Part shown: piece after piece, positions 1 through 8,830 of the stretch | How positions within the stretch are numbered: position 1 is the first letter of the stretch | How the letters are laid out: each line of letters begins with the position of its first letter | Assembly: GCA_965279095.1 (NCBI GenBank) | Contig: CBDIHH010000005.1 | Span: 124,001-188,000, forward strand | Length of the DNA: 64,000 bases | Direction of reading: 5' to 3' | Origin: CBDIHH01 sp965279095 | GTDB lineage: Bacteria > Pseudomonadota > Alphaproteobacteria > Caulobacterales > Caulobacteraceae | The notes under the pieces: generated by a model | Databases searched by the model: none | The model's input: the letters and a program-made list of their open reading frames with translations, nothing else | Told to the model about the DNA's origin: nothing | Program-made: the position numbers and the translations under genes

Positions 1-94
1 CCGGTGACGGGGGCGGCCTGGGCGGTTGCCGGGCCGGGCGATTGGGCCTAACCCGTCGGCGAAACGGCGTTCGCGCGATTTGGGACTAGGATTG

Positions 95-670
95 ATGGCC
101 ACAGGTTTCCAGCCTTTCATCGTCGGCATCGGCGGCACCGCCCGCCCGGGTTCATCGACGGAACGCGCCGTCCAGGCGTCTCTCGCCGCGGCGGAGCAGC
201 TGGGCGCGCGCACCCAACTGTTCGGCGGCGCCTTTCTGGCCCGCCTGCCCCTCTACACGCCCGAGGACCCCACCCGCACCGACGAGGAGAAGGAGCTGGT
301 GGAGGCGGTGCGCGCCGCCGACGGCCTGATCATCGGCAGCCCCGGCTATCACGGCGGCATCTCGGGGGTGGTCAAGAACGCCATCGATCTCCTCGAGGAG
401 ACCGCGCGCGACGATCGCGTCTACCTCGATGGCCGCGCCGTGGGGTTGATCGTCAGCGCCTATGGCTGGCAGGCCACCGGCACGACCCTGACCTCGATGC
501 GGTCCATTGTCCACGCCCTGCGCGGCTGGCCCACGCCCCTGGGCGTGACCCTGAACGCCACCGGCGGCCTGTTCGACGAGCAGGGCCAGCCCAAGGAGGC
601 ATCCGTGGCTGGCTCCCTGGCGGCCCTCGCCGCCCAGGTGGTGCAGTTCGCGATCTGGAAGCGGATCTAG
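95..670 (+). CDS. NADPH-dependent FMN reductase family protein
   Basis: Predicted flavodoxin-like NAD(P)H-dependent FMN or quinone reductase of about 191 residues. The N-terminus carries the flavin-phosphate loop GIGGTARPGSST and the middle carries SPGYHGGISGVVKNAIDLLEE, which matches the family signature SPxYxxxxSGxxKNxxD. The frame is open back to base 26, but ATG 95 is preferred: an AGG sits just upstream and the family normally starts a few residues before the first strand. The gene is followed by a convergent DOPA-dioxygenase-like gene. The family is clear, the physiological acceptor is not. Confidence 0.85.
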   Translation: MATGFQPFIVGIGGTARPGSSTERAVQASLAAAEQLGARTQLFGGAFLARLPLYTPEDPTRTDEEKELVEAVRAADGLIIGSPGYHGGISGVVKNAIDLLEETARDDRVYLDGRAVGLIVSAYGWQATGTTLTSMRSIVHALRGWPTPLGVTLNATGGLFDEQGQPKEASVAGSLAALAAQVVQFAIWKRI

Positions 671-689
671 CGGCGCACGAGGCGCCGGG

Positions 690-1469
690 TCAGCCGCCCA
701 CAAGCACCGAGGTCATCGACAGCGATCCGGTGACCTCGTCGGTGAGGATTTCCACCGTCTCCCCCGGTCGGCGGGCGCCCAGCACATAGAGCAGGGGCAG
801 GAAGTGCTCGGCCTCGGGGACGGCGAGGGCGGCGCCGGGCAGGGTCTTCCAGTCGATCACGGCCTCATCGTCGCCGGCCAGGACCCGGTCCTTGACCGCG
901 TCATTGAACTGGACGGCCCAGGCTGCCCCCTCGGTCGCGCGGGGATCGTACAGGCGCAGGTTGTGGACGATGTTGCCGCTCCCCAGCAGGAGCACCCCTT
1001 CGTCGCGCAGGGCGCCGAGGGCCTGGCCTAGGGCGTAGTGCTCGGCGGGGGTGCGCCGCACGTCCATGCTCAGCTGCAGCACCGGGACGTCGGCGTCCGG
1101 ATAGAGGAACTTCAGAACGCTCCAGGTCCCGTGGTCGAGCCCCCAGCCGTCCACGTCGGCGCGGGCATGGGGCGCGAGCAGGGCCTCGATCCGACGGGCG
1201 AGGGCCGGATCTCCCGGCGCCGGATACTGCATGGCGTGGAGCTCGGCGGGGAAGTTGTAGAAGTCGTGGATGGTGCGCGGGCGCTCTGCGGCGGTGATCA
1301 GCGTGCCCTTGGTCTCCCAGTGAGCGGAGACGGCGAGCACAGCGGCCGGCCGGACGAGCCTGCGGCCCAGGGCCGTCCAGGCCCGGGTGAGGCTGTTGTC
1401 GGCCAGGGCGTTCATGGGTGACCCGTGGCCGAGGAACAGGGCGGGCATGGGGGCGTGGAGCGTGCTCAT
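690..1469 (-). CDS. ygiD: 4,5-DOPA dioxygenase extradiol / LigB-type ring-cleavage protein
   Basis: Protein of 259 residues matching the YgiD/DodA family of LigB-type extradiol dioxygenases. It shows the N-terminal LFLGHGSPMNAL, the SAHWETKG metal-site segment and the LLLGSGNIVHNLR segment typical of the family; the histidines in these segments are the expected metal ligands. Bacterial members cleave L-DOPA in vitro, but their cellular role is generally unclear. The length agrees with the family. It is transcribed leftward, toward the flavin reductase and away from the nad operon side, and may stand alone. Confidence 0.88.
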   Translation of the reverse strand: MSTLHAPMPALFLGHGSPMNALADNSLTRAWTALGRRLVRPAAVLAVSAHWETKGTLITAAERPRTIHDFYNFPAELHAMQYPAPGDPALARRIEALLAPHARADVDGWGLDHGTWSVLKFLYPDADVPVLQLSMDVRRTPAEHYALGQALGALRDEGVLLLGSGNIVHNLRLYDPRATEGAAWAVQFNDAVKDRVLAGDDEAVIDWKTLPGAALAVPEAEHFLPLLYVLGARRPGETVEILTDEVTGSLSMTSVLVGG

Positions 1470-1522
1470 GACCGTCTAGATAGGGTCGGTCGCCCCAATT
1501 GCCACCCCTACTGTTGCGGTAA

Positions 1523-2364
<842 letters not shown>

Positions 2365-2368
<4 letters not shown>

Positions 2369-3897
2369 TCGGCCGCGAACCGCACGCGGGGCCGGCCGGC
2401 GGCGTCGACCTCGGCCAGGGTCGTCAGGGTCCGACGCGCCGGCGAGGCCATGCAGGGGAAGTCGGCCCGGTAATGGCCGCCCCGGCTCTCGTGGCGGGCG
2501 AGGGCCGCGCTGGCCACCAGCCGCGCCGCGACCAGGGGCAGGGCCTCGCCGTGAGCGGCCTTGAGGTCGTCGATCAGGGCCAGCAGGCGACCCAGGCCGG
2601 CGCGGTCGCGCAGGACCCCGGCGTCGAGGCTCATGGCGCGGCGCAGGGTCTGCAGCGCCTCATGCGGCAGGTCGGGGACCGGTTCGGCGGGCAGGGCTGG
2701 CGTGCCGGGGTCGGTCTCGGCCATGGCGGCGCGCGCCGCCCGGGCGCCGAATACCGCCGCTTCCAGCAGGGAGTTGGAGGCCAGGCGATTGGCGCCGTGC
2801 ACGCCGGTGGACGCGCACTCTCCGGCCGCGAACAATCCGAGGAGGGAGGTGCGGCCGTCGGCGTCCGTCCACACGCCGCCCATGTGGTAGTGGGCCGCGG
2901 GCGCGACGGGGATCGGCTGGACGCGCGGGTCGATGCCGGCGCCCATGCAGGCCGAGAAGACGTACGGGAACTCGTCGGGGAAGTGCGCTCCCACGGCCTG
3001 GCGGCAGTCGAGGAAGGCGCCGCGGCCTTCGGCCAGCTGCCGGTGGATGGCCCGGGCGACGATGTCGCGGGGGGCCAGCTCGGCCTGGGCGTGGTAGCGC
3101 GCCATGAACGGCTCGCCCGCGGCGTCGATCAGCCGGGCGCCTTCGCCCCGCAGGGCCTCGGTCGCCAGGGGCGCGGGGTCGGCGCCGATGTCGATGGCGG
3201 TGGGGTGGAACTGGACGAATTCCGGATCGGCGATGCGGGCGCCCGCGAGGGCGGCCAGGGCCAGCCCTTCGCCCCGCACGGCGGTGGGGTTGGTGGTCAC
3301 CGCATAGAGACCGCCGAGGCCGCCCGTGGCCAGGATCACCGCCGGGGCCAGGATGCGCGTCAGCCGCCCGGCCTGCTCGGCCAGCACGCCTCTGACGCGT
3401 CCGTCCGCATCCTGCAGCAGGGCGCGCACCCGCACCCCGGTGCGGATCTCGACATAGGGGCTGGCCATGGCCGATGCGGCCACCGCCTCCATGATGGCCC
3501 GGCCGGCGCCGTCGCCCTTGACCCGGGCGACGCGGGCGCGGGAGTGGGCGGCCTCGAGGCTCTGGGCGAAGCCGCCGTCGGCGTCGCGGTCGAACGGCGC
3601 GCCGAGGGCCGCCAGTTGCCGCACCGCGGCGGGGCCCTCGGCGGTGAGCAGCCGGGCCATGGCGCGGTCGACGAGGCCCGCGCCGGCGGCGACGGTGTCC
3701 TCGGCGTGCAGGGCGGGATCGTCGTCGGCGGCGAAGGCCACGGCCACGCCGCCTTGGGCCCAGGCCGAGGAGCAGCCCTTGAGCAGGGCGTCGCTGGTCA
3801 GAACCAGGGCCTTGCGCGGGGCGCAGGCCAGGGCCGCCGAGAGGCCGGCCAGGCCGGCGCCCACGATCAGAACGCCATCGAAGCGCGTGTCAGTCAT
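2365..3897 (-). CDS. nadB: L-aspartate oxidase
   Basis: NadB oxidises L-aspartate to iminoaspartate, which NadA condenses with dihydroxyacetone phosphate. The 510-residue flavoprotein begins with the dinucleotide fold GAGLAGLSAAL and the FAD loop GCSSAWAQGG. It then shows the succinate-dehydrogenase-like substrate segments FVQFHPTAID, TEALRGEGARLID and AHYHMGGVWTD, and ends the FAD fold with GLFAAGECASTGVHGANRLASNSL. It lies four bases after nadA and overlaps nadC by four bases. Length and motifs are normal. Confidence 0.97.
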
Positions 3898-3901
3898 GGC
3901 T

Positions 3902-4987
3902 CTAGATCAGCTCCACATCGACGTGGTGACGCGCCTTGACCATGTCGTAGCGCGCCGGGACCAGGGGGCGGGGCATGTCGATCATGCGCTGGACGGCGAG
4001 ACGGGCGCGCTCGCCGATCACCGGATCGACCGTCACCTCGTAGCGGTCGTGCAGCAGGGCCTGGTAGACGCCCTCCAGGGTGATGCGCTTCATGTGCGGG
4101 CACAGGTTGCAGGGCCTGATGAACTCCACGTCCGGCACGTCGCAGGCCACGTTGTCGGCCATCGAGCATTCGGTGATCATCACCACCTGCCGCGGGCGCC
4201 GCTTCATCACATAGTCGGTCATGCCGGCGGTGGAGCCGGCGTAGTCGGCCGCTTCCAGCACATCGGTGGGGCATTCGGGGTGGGCGAGGATCTCGGCCCC
4301 CGGATAGCTCTCGCGCAGCTCGGCGATGTCGGCGGCGGTGAAGCGCTCGTGCACCTCGCAGCGTCCCTGCCACGAGATGATCTTGACGTCGGTCTGGCGG
4401 GCCACGTTGCGGGCGAGGAACTCGTCCGGCAGCAGGATGACCCGGTCGACGCCCCACTGGCGCGCGGCGTGCTCCACCACCTGCACGGCATTGGCCGAGG
4501 TGCAGCAGATGTCGGTCTCGGCCTTCACCTCGGCGGTGGTGTTCACATAGGTGATCACCGGCAGGCCCGGATAGCGCTGCTTGATCAGGCGCACGTCCGC
4601 GGCCGTGATCGAGGCGGCGAGGGAGCAGCCGGCCAGGGGGTCGGGGATCAGCACCCGCTTGTCGGGGGCCAGGATCTTCGAGGTCTCGGCCATGAAGTGC
4701 ACGCCGGCCTGGACGATGATCGCGGCGTCGCACTTCGCCGCCTCGATGGCCAGGCCGAGGCTGTCGCCGACATAGTCGCCCACCCCGTGGAAGATCTCCG
4801 GCGTCATGTAGTTGTGGGCCAGGATGACGGCGTTCTTCTGCGCCTTCAGCTCATTGATGGCTTTGATCAGGGGGGCGTGCTGGCGCCATTCGATCGGGGT
4901 GACGCGGCTCTTGACCTTGTCCCAGATCGGCGCGGTCGCCACCTCCACCGCGGGGGTGAAGTCCAGGGCGGCGAAACCGTCGTGCAT
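3902..4987 (-). CDS. nadA: Quinolinate synthase A
   Basis: NadA is the [4Fe-4S] enzyme that forms quinolinate from iminoaspartate and dihydroxyacetone phosphate. Three cysteine segments are present: TDICCTSANA, HPECPTDV and NLCPHMKRI. The frame is open to an ATG at 5017, but that ATG lies inside a palindromic operator-like repeat. The ATG at 4987 has a clear AAAGGAG ribosome site six bases upstream (4994-5000), giving a 361-residue protein that starts MHDGFAALDF. It is the first gene of the nad operon. The leader carries repeats and a terminator hairpin, described separately, which suggest transcriptional control by NAD status. Confidence 0.97.
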   Translation of the reverse strand: MHDGFAALDFTPAVEVATAPIWDKVKSRVTPIEWRQHAPLIKAINELKAQKNAVILAHNYMTPEIFHGVGDYVGDSLGLAIEAAKCDAAIIVQAGVHFMAETSKILAPDKRVLIPDPLAGCSLAASITAADVRLIKQRYPGLPVITYVNTTAEVKAETDICCTSANAVQVVEHAARQWGVDRVILLPDEFLARNVARQTDVKIISWQGRCEVHERFTAADIAELRESYPGAEILAHPECPTDVLEAADYAGSTAGMTDYVMKRRPRQVVMITECSMADNVACDVPDVEFIRPCNLCPHMKRITLEGVYQALLHDRYEVTVDPVIGERARLAVQRMIDMPRPLVPARYDMVKARHHVDVELI

Positions 4988-4997
4988 CAGGCGCTCC

Positions 4998-5020
4998 TTT
5001 ATACTCACTTTGAGCATTAG
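4998..5020 (-). promoter_or_regulatory. Operator-like repeat 2 overlapping the nadA ribosome site
   Basis: Reads TTTATACT-cactttg-AGCATTAG on the + strand. It is an imperfect copy (same 8-7-8 layout) of the better palindrome at 5063-5085. It touches the nadA AAAGGAG at 4994-5000, so a bound repressor could block transcription or leader function. NadQ-type and other NAD repressors control nad genes in some alphaproteobacteria; the identity of the binder here is inference. Confidence 0.5.
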
Positions 5021-5030
5021 TGGGGCTCAG

Positions 5031-5059
5031 AAAAAGCCGAGGGGAGGAGGCCCTCGGCT
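5031..5059 (-). terminator. Intrinsic terminator in the nadA leader (possible attenuator)
   Basis: On the minus strand, arms GCCGAGGG (5058-5051) and CCCTCGGC (5043-5036) form a perfect 8-bp stem around a 7-base CCTCCTC loop, followed directly by TTTTT (5035-5031). It lies 44 bases upstream of the nadA start and between the two operator copies. No minus-strand gene lies upstream that needs termination, so attenuation of nadABC is a plausible role. I see no obvious antiterminator partner by eye. Confidence 0.6.
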
Positions 5060-5062
5060 GTC

Positions 5063-5085
5063 CTTATGCTAACTCTGAGCATAAG
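5063..5085 (-). promoter_or_regulatory. Operator-like palindrome 1 upstream of nadA
   Basis: CTTATGCT (5063-5070) and AGCATAAG (5078-5085) form a perfect 8-bp inverted repeat with a 7-base spacer. The copy at 4998-5020 shares the layout and most bases. A GCTATATG box on the minus strand (5104-5097) just upstream resembles the Caulobacter housekeeping -10 element GCTANAWC, so the palindrome would lie at about the transcription start. It is a strong candidate site for a NAD-responsive repressor; none is encoded in the window. Confidence 0.6.
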
Positions 5086-5337
5086 TTGACTACGTCCATA
5101 TAGCCCGCTCTCGCGTCGCGCGAAAGGGCTTCGCGACATTTTTGTGAGAACGGCGTTGCCTAGGGGCGACGGGCGGCTATCTAGCCAGCAGCAGGCAGGG
5201 ATGCATATGACGGTGACCAACGCCAGGGCAGGTCGGCCCCAAAGCCGCGCCGGCCGATCCGCCGTCGGCGCGCGCTAAGGACCGGCCGTCTGTCCTCCGC
5301 CCGCCTGAATGACCTTTACGCCCGCTGGCGGGACCCC
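5086..5337. other. Remainder of the nadA / SleB divergent intergenic region
   Basis: This stretch holds the candidate nadA -10 box (5097-5104, minus strand). It also has a 23-codon open frame from ATG 5207 to a TAA at about 5276-5278, with only a weak upstream ribosome site, which I do not call as a gene. The SleB reading frame is open upstream of GTG 5338 as far as a CTG at 5290 that follows TAAGGA, so the SleB start could be earlier. Nothing else is evident. Confidence 0.4.
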
Positions 5338-6594
5338 GTGATCGGGGCGCTCCCGCTCGCCCAGACGATCCTTGCCGCCGCGCTCGCCGTCATCGTGCTG
5401 GTCGCGCCCCGGAGCCCCCATCCGGGGCCGGACGCGCCCGCGCCGCGGTCCAGCGTGGCCATCCGCCAAGTCACCATCGGGCGGCCCTTCCTGGCGGAGA
5501 GCGGCCTGCGCGACCTGCAGGCGCAGATGGGGCCCGGCGGCCGCGCGGCCCTGGCCCGGTGGCAGGCTAAGGGGCGGGGAGATCCCGACCGGCCGGCGGG
5601 CTGGCGGCGGTTCGATCTTGAGGATGTGCCCACCCTGGGCTTCGGCGCCCTGCAGGGGGACGACGCCCGGCGGATCAACGCCGCCATTCCGGATTCTTCG
5701 GCGCCGTTGGAGATCGGACGCGCCTTCCACCTCCCCAGCTTCTCCACGGCGTCCGGCAAGCGGGCGCTCGAATGCCTGAGCCAGGCCGTCTATTTCGAGA
5801 CCGGCCGCGACGACGAGCGGGCCCAGTCCGCCGTCGCCCAGGTGGTGCTGAACCGCGTGCGCCACCCGGCCTATCCGGCTTCGGTCTGCGGCGTCGTCTA
5901 CCAGGGCGCCCTGCGGGTCACCGGCTGCCAGTTCTCCTTCACCTGCGACGGCTCGCTCAAACGCGGAACCATGGGCGCCGCCTGGCTGCGGGCCCAGGCG
6001 GTGGCGCGGCGGGCCCTGGAGGGGTTCGTCATGCGCGAGGTCGGCGTGGCGACCAACTACCATGCCGACTATGTGGCGCCCTACTGGGCGCGCACCCTGG
6101 TCAAGATCTCGCGGGTGGGGCCGCACATCTTCTACCGCTGGACCGGGCCGCTCGGACAGCGCGCCGCCCTGACCAAGCGCTACGCCGGCAACGAGACGAC
6201 CATCGCCCGCGACGTGCTCGCCTCCTGGGATGAGCGCACCCAGGGGGTGGACGCCGCGGTGGCGCTCAAGGACGCCGTGGGCGAGGGGACCGGCGTGTCA
6301 GAGGCGGCCGTGCGCACCCTTCAGGCCGCAGGCCTCATGGCCACCGTCGACGGCGGCCGGGTCCACGCCCTGCTGAATCCGGTGGCCCGCAAGCCCACGC
6401 CTGAGGAGGTGAAGGCGATTAATGACAAGCTGGCCGCGTTCGAGAAGGGGCTGGACGCGCCGGCGGCGGAGACCCCCGTCTCTTCGTCATCGTCCGGCTT
6501 GACCGGACGACCCAGCATCACACCCGGTGGCGACGTCGAGGGCGCGGCGCGGCAAGGGTCTGCCGCTGGGTCGTCCGGTCAAGCCGGACGATGA
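5338..6594 (+). CDS. Cell wall hydrolase, SleB domain
   Basis: Membrane-anchored peptidoglycan hydrolase of about 418 residues. A hydrophobic segment (residues 8-22, TILAAALAVIVLVAP) follows the start. The Hydrolase_2/SleB domain spans about residues 140-260, with the catalytic-region motif SQAVYFETGRD, then VAQVVLNRVRHPAYP, VCGVVYQG and CQFSFTCDG. Related proteins act as lytic transglycosylases on cortex or wall peptidoglycan. The start is GTG 5338, but upstream in-frame codons (CTG 5290 after TAAGGA) would add a short cytoplasmic tail. The last 37 codons and the stop lie inside an inverted-repeat element, so the native C-terminus has apparently been replaced or extended. Confidence 0.85.
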   Translation: MIGALPLAQTILAAALAVIVLVAPRSPHPGPDAPAPRSSVAIRQVTIGRPFLAESGLRDLQAQMGPGGRAALARWQAKGRGDPDRPAGWRRFDLEDVPTLGFGALQGDDARRINAAIPDSSAPLEIGRAFHLPSFSTASGKRALECLSQAVYFETGRDDERAQSAVAQVVLNRVRHPAYPASVCGVVYQGALRVTGCQFSFTCDGSLKRGTMGAAWLRAQAVARRALEGFVMREVGVATNYHADYVAPYWARTLVKISRVGPHIFYRWTGPLGQRAALTKRYAGNETTIARDVLASWDERTQGVDAAVALKDAVGEGTGVSEAAVRTLQAAGLMATVDGGRVHALLNPVARKPTPEEVKAINDKLAAFEKGLDAPAAETPVSSSSSGLTGRPSITPGGDVEGAARQGSAAGSSGQAGR

Positions 6595-6599
6595 CGAAG
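6482..6599. repeat. Element with perfect 35-bp inverted repeat, inside the SleB gene end
   Basis: The arm at 6482-6516 (begins CTTCGTCATCGTCCGG) is the exact reverse complement of the arm at 6565-6599 (ends CCGGACGATGACGAAG), with 48 bases between. The SleB stop codon TGA (6592-6594) lies in the right arm. The layout resembles REP/MITE-like palindromic units scattered in many proteobacterial genomes. In RNA it would form a very strong hairpin between the convergent SleB and trxB genes, so it could also end transcription. Confidence 0.8.
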
Positions 6600-6609
6600 C
6601 GAGTGGGGG

Positions 6610-7611
6610 TCACCAGACCCCGATCTTCTGCGCCTCGGCATGGCTGATGTCATGGTGGGCGCGGTGGTGGTCTTCCTCGGCCAGCAGGCGGGCGGACTCC
6701 AGGGCGGCCATGCAACCCATCCCCGCCGCCGTGACGGCCTGGCGATAGACGTCGTCGGTGACATCGCCGGCGGCGAACACGCCGGTGACCGCCGTCGCGG
6801 TAGTGCCCGGGGTGACCTTCAGATAGCCGGCGGCGTCCATCTCAAGCTGGCCTTTGAAGAGCTCGGAGGCGGGGGCATGGCCGATGGCGACGAAAACGCC
6901 ATCGGTGGACCGATCGGTCAAGGCGCCCGTCTTGACGTTCTTCAGCCGCACGCCGGTGACGCCCATGGGATCGGTGGCGCCCAGGACCTCCTCGATGCCG
7001 GTGTCCCACAGCACCTCGATCTTGGGGTTGGCGAACAGCCGCTCCTGCAGGATGCGCTCGGCGCGGAACTCGTCGCGGCGGTGAACGACCGTGACCTTGG
7101 CGGCGAAGCTGGTCAGGAACAGGGCCTCTTCCACGGCGGTGTTGCCGCCGCCCACCACCACCACGTCCTTGCCCCGGTAGAAGAAGCCGTCGCAGGTGGC
7201 GCAGGCGGAGACGCCAAAGCCCTGGAAGCGCTGTTCTGAGGGCAGGCCCAGCCACTTGGCCTGGGCGCCGGTGGCGATGATCAGGGTTTCGGCCAGATAT
7301 TCAGCCCCCGAGTCCGTCTTCAGCCGGAACGGCCGCTGGGACAGGTCGGCCGAGACGACGATGTCGTGCACGATGTTGGTCCCGACATGCTCGGCCTGGG
7401 CCCTCATCTGCTCCATCAGCCACGGACCCTGGATCACGTCCGCGAACCCTGGGTAGTTTTCTACATCGGTGGTGATGGTCAGCTGACCGCCGGGCTGGAT
7501 GCCGTCGATGAGCACCGGCTCGAGCAGGGCCCGGGCGGCATAGATGGCCGCCGTGTAGCCGGCGGGGCCGGAGCCGATGATGACGCAGCGGGATGAGATG
7601 GGGTCGGACAT
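6610..7611 (-). CDS. trxB: Thioredoxin-disulfide reductase
   Basis: TrxB reduces thioredoxin with NADPH through FAD and a redox-active disulfide. The 333-residue protein shows the FAD site GSGPAGYTAAIYAARA, the GGQLTITTDVENYPGF segment, the redox pair CATC (in ACATCDGFFYRG), the NADPH fold GGGNTAVEEALFL and the closing FAD segment GVFAAGDVTDD. Length and motifs are typical. It is convergent with the SleB hydrolase and divergent from pseG with an 83-base gap, so it is probably monocistronic. Confidence 0.97.
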   Translation of the reverse strand: MSDPISSRCVIIGSGPAGYTAAIYAARALLEPVLIDGIQPGGQLTITTDVENYPGFADVIQGPWLMEQMRAQAEHVGTNIVHDIVVSADLSQRPFRLKTDSGAEYLAETLIIATGAQAKWLGLPSEQRFQGFGVSACATCDGFFYRGKDVVVVGGGNTAVEEALFLTSFAAKVTVVHRRDEFRAERILQERLFANPKIEVLWDTGIEEVLGATDPMGVTGVRLKNVKTGALTDRSTDGVFVAIGHAPASELFKGQLEMDAAGYLKVTPGTTATAVTGVFAAGDVTDDVYRQAVTAAGMGCMAALESARLLAEEDHHRAHHDISHAEAQKIGVW

Positions 7612-7694
7612 GCCGTTTCCAGAACGTGAGGACTTGCGGCCTGATAGATAGCGATAGAATCCCTCCAGCGCGACCGTGAGCCTTTGCCGAAATC

Positions 7695-8705
7695 ATGAGC
7701 GGCCCCTCAAGGATCCTCTTCTACGCTGACAGCGGCGCCGAGATTGGCGGCGGCCATGTGATGCGCTGCCTGACCCTGGCGGAGGCGCTCATCGACCAGG
7801 GGGCCGTCTGCGCCTTCGCCGCCACCCCCGAGGCTGCGGCCATCCTGGCCACCTTCGGCTCCGGCCGGGTCCAGGTCCTGCCGGCGTCTGGCGCCGTCGC
7901 CGAGGCGGGGCGGCTGGCGAGCGACTGGCGCGCGGACTGGATCGTGGTCGACCACTACCGGCTGGACCTCGTCGACGAGCAGGCCTTGCGCGCGCCGGGG
8001 CGGCGCATCGCCGTCATCGACGACCTCGCCCAGCGGCCGCGCGACTGCGATCTGGTGCTGGACCCCAGCTACGGCCGCACGCCCCAGGCCTACGTCGGCC
8101 TGATCCCCCCTGGCGCCGCGGTGCTGACGGGCCCGCAATACGCCCTGGTGCGCCCTCAGTTCGCCCAGGCCCGCCCCGCCGCCCTGACCCGGCGCGGGGA
8201 GGGGCGGGTGGGGCGGACCTTGATCTCCCTAGGCCTCACCGACGTCGGCGGCGTCACCGGCGCAGTTGTGGATCGGCTGCGGCCGCACCTCGGGGATGTC
8301 GTGCTGGATATGGTCGTCGGCCGCGAGGCCGCCAGCCTGCCGCGCCTGCGGACCCTGGCGGCGGCAGACCCGCGCCTCGTCTTGCACCTGGAGACCCTGG
8401 CCATGGCGGAGCTGATCGCCGCCGCCGACATCGGGATTGGCGCCGGCGGCTCCAGCACCTGGGAGCGCTGCTGCCTGGGCCTGCCGACGCTCACCCTGGT
8501 CCTGGCCGACAACCAGCGGCCCCTGGCGATGGCCTTCGACCGCGACGGGATCAGCCCGGCGGTGGAGTTGGATGGGCTTGGAGCAGCGTGGGAGGGGCTC
8601 ATGAGCGACAGCGCTCGGCGAGCGCAGCTGTCGGCGGCCAGCGCCGACCTGTGCGATGGCCTTGGCGCGGGGCGGGTGGCCGAGGCGTTGCTGAAGTTGC
8701 GCTAG
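7695..8705 (+). CDS. pseG: UDP-2,4-diacetamido-2,4,6-trideoxy-beta-L-altropyranose hydrolase
   Basis: PseG removes UDP from the altropyranose precursor during CMP-pseudaminic acid synthesis; in Caulobacter relatives this sugar pathway modifies flagellin. The 336-residue protein starts with the MurG-like nucleotide-sugar motif FYADSGAEIGGGHVMRCLTLAEAL, with the GGGH loop expected for catalysis. It also has VIDDLAQRPRDCDLVLDPSYGR and the late donor site IGIGAGGSSTWERCCLGLPT. It faces pseH and the cytidylyltransferase across a repeat element. PseB, PseC and PseI equivalents are not in the window. FlmD is the likely Caulobacter counterpart. Confidence 0.9.
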   Translation: MSGPSRILFYADSGAEIGGGHVMRCLTLAEALIDQGAVCAFAATPEAAAILATFGSGRVQVLPASGAVAEAGRLASDWRADWIVVDHYRLDLVDEQALRAPGRRIAVIDDLAQRPRDCDLVLDPSYGRTPQAYVGLIPPGAAVLTGPQYALVRPQFAQARPAALTRRGEGRVGRTLISLGLTDVGGVTGAVVDRLRPHLGDVVLDMVVGREAASLPRLRTLAAADPRLVLHLETLAMAELIAAADIGIGAGGSSTWERCCLGLPTLTLVLADNQRPLAMAFDRDGISPAVELDGLGAAWEGLMSDSARRAQLSAASADLCDGLGAGRVAEALLKLR

Positions 8706-8830
8706 CGGTTCGCCCCCTCCGTCGGCTTCGCCGCCACCTCCCCCGCACTCTTCGGTGCAGGGGAGGATCATCCTCCACCGCTTTAGCGGGGGAGGGGGAC
8801 CCCGAAGGGGTGGAGGGGGCGAGCCGCTAG
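8702..8830. repeat. Palindromic element between pseG and pseH
   Basis: CTAGCGGTTCGCCCCCTCC (8702-8720) and GGAGGGGGCGAGCCGCTAG (8812-8830) are inverted copies matching at 18 of 19 bases. Between them are further nested GC-rich hairpins. The element contains the stop codons of both flanking convergent genes, TAG at 8703-8705 and CTA at 8827-8829. It looks like an intergenic palindromic repeat that also serves as a two-way transcription end. Confidence 0.75.

Noticed and set aside
2473..3939. Long + strand open frame opposite nadB
   Set aside because: Low-complexity Gly/Ala/Arg translation typical of the antisense frame in high-GC DNA; nadB on the other strand has full motifs. The same reasoning removes the long frames opposite carB, the Rieske and receptor genes, and others.
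5207..5278. 23-codon open frame upstream of the SleB hydrolase
   Set aside because: Basic, low-information product (MTVTNARAGRP...) with a weak ribosome site; noted only as intergenic content.
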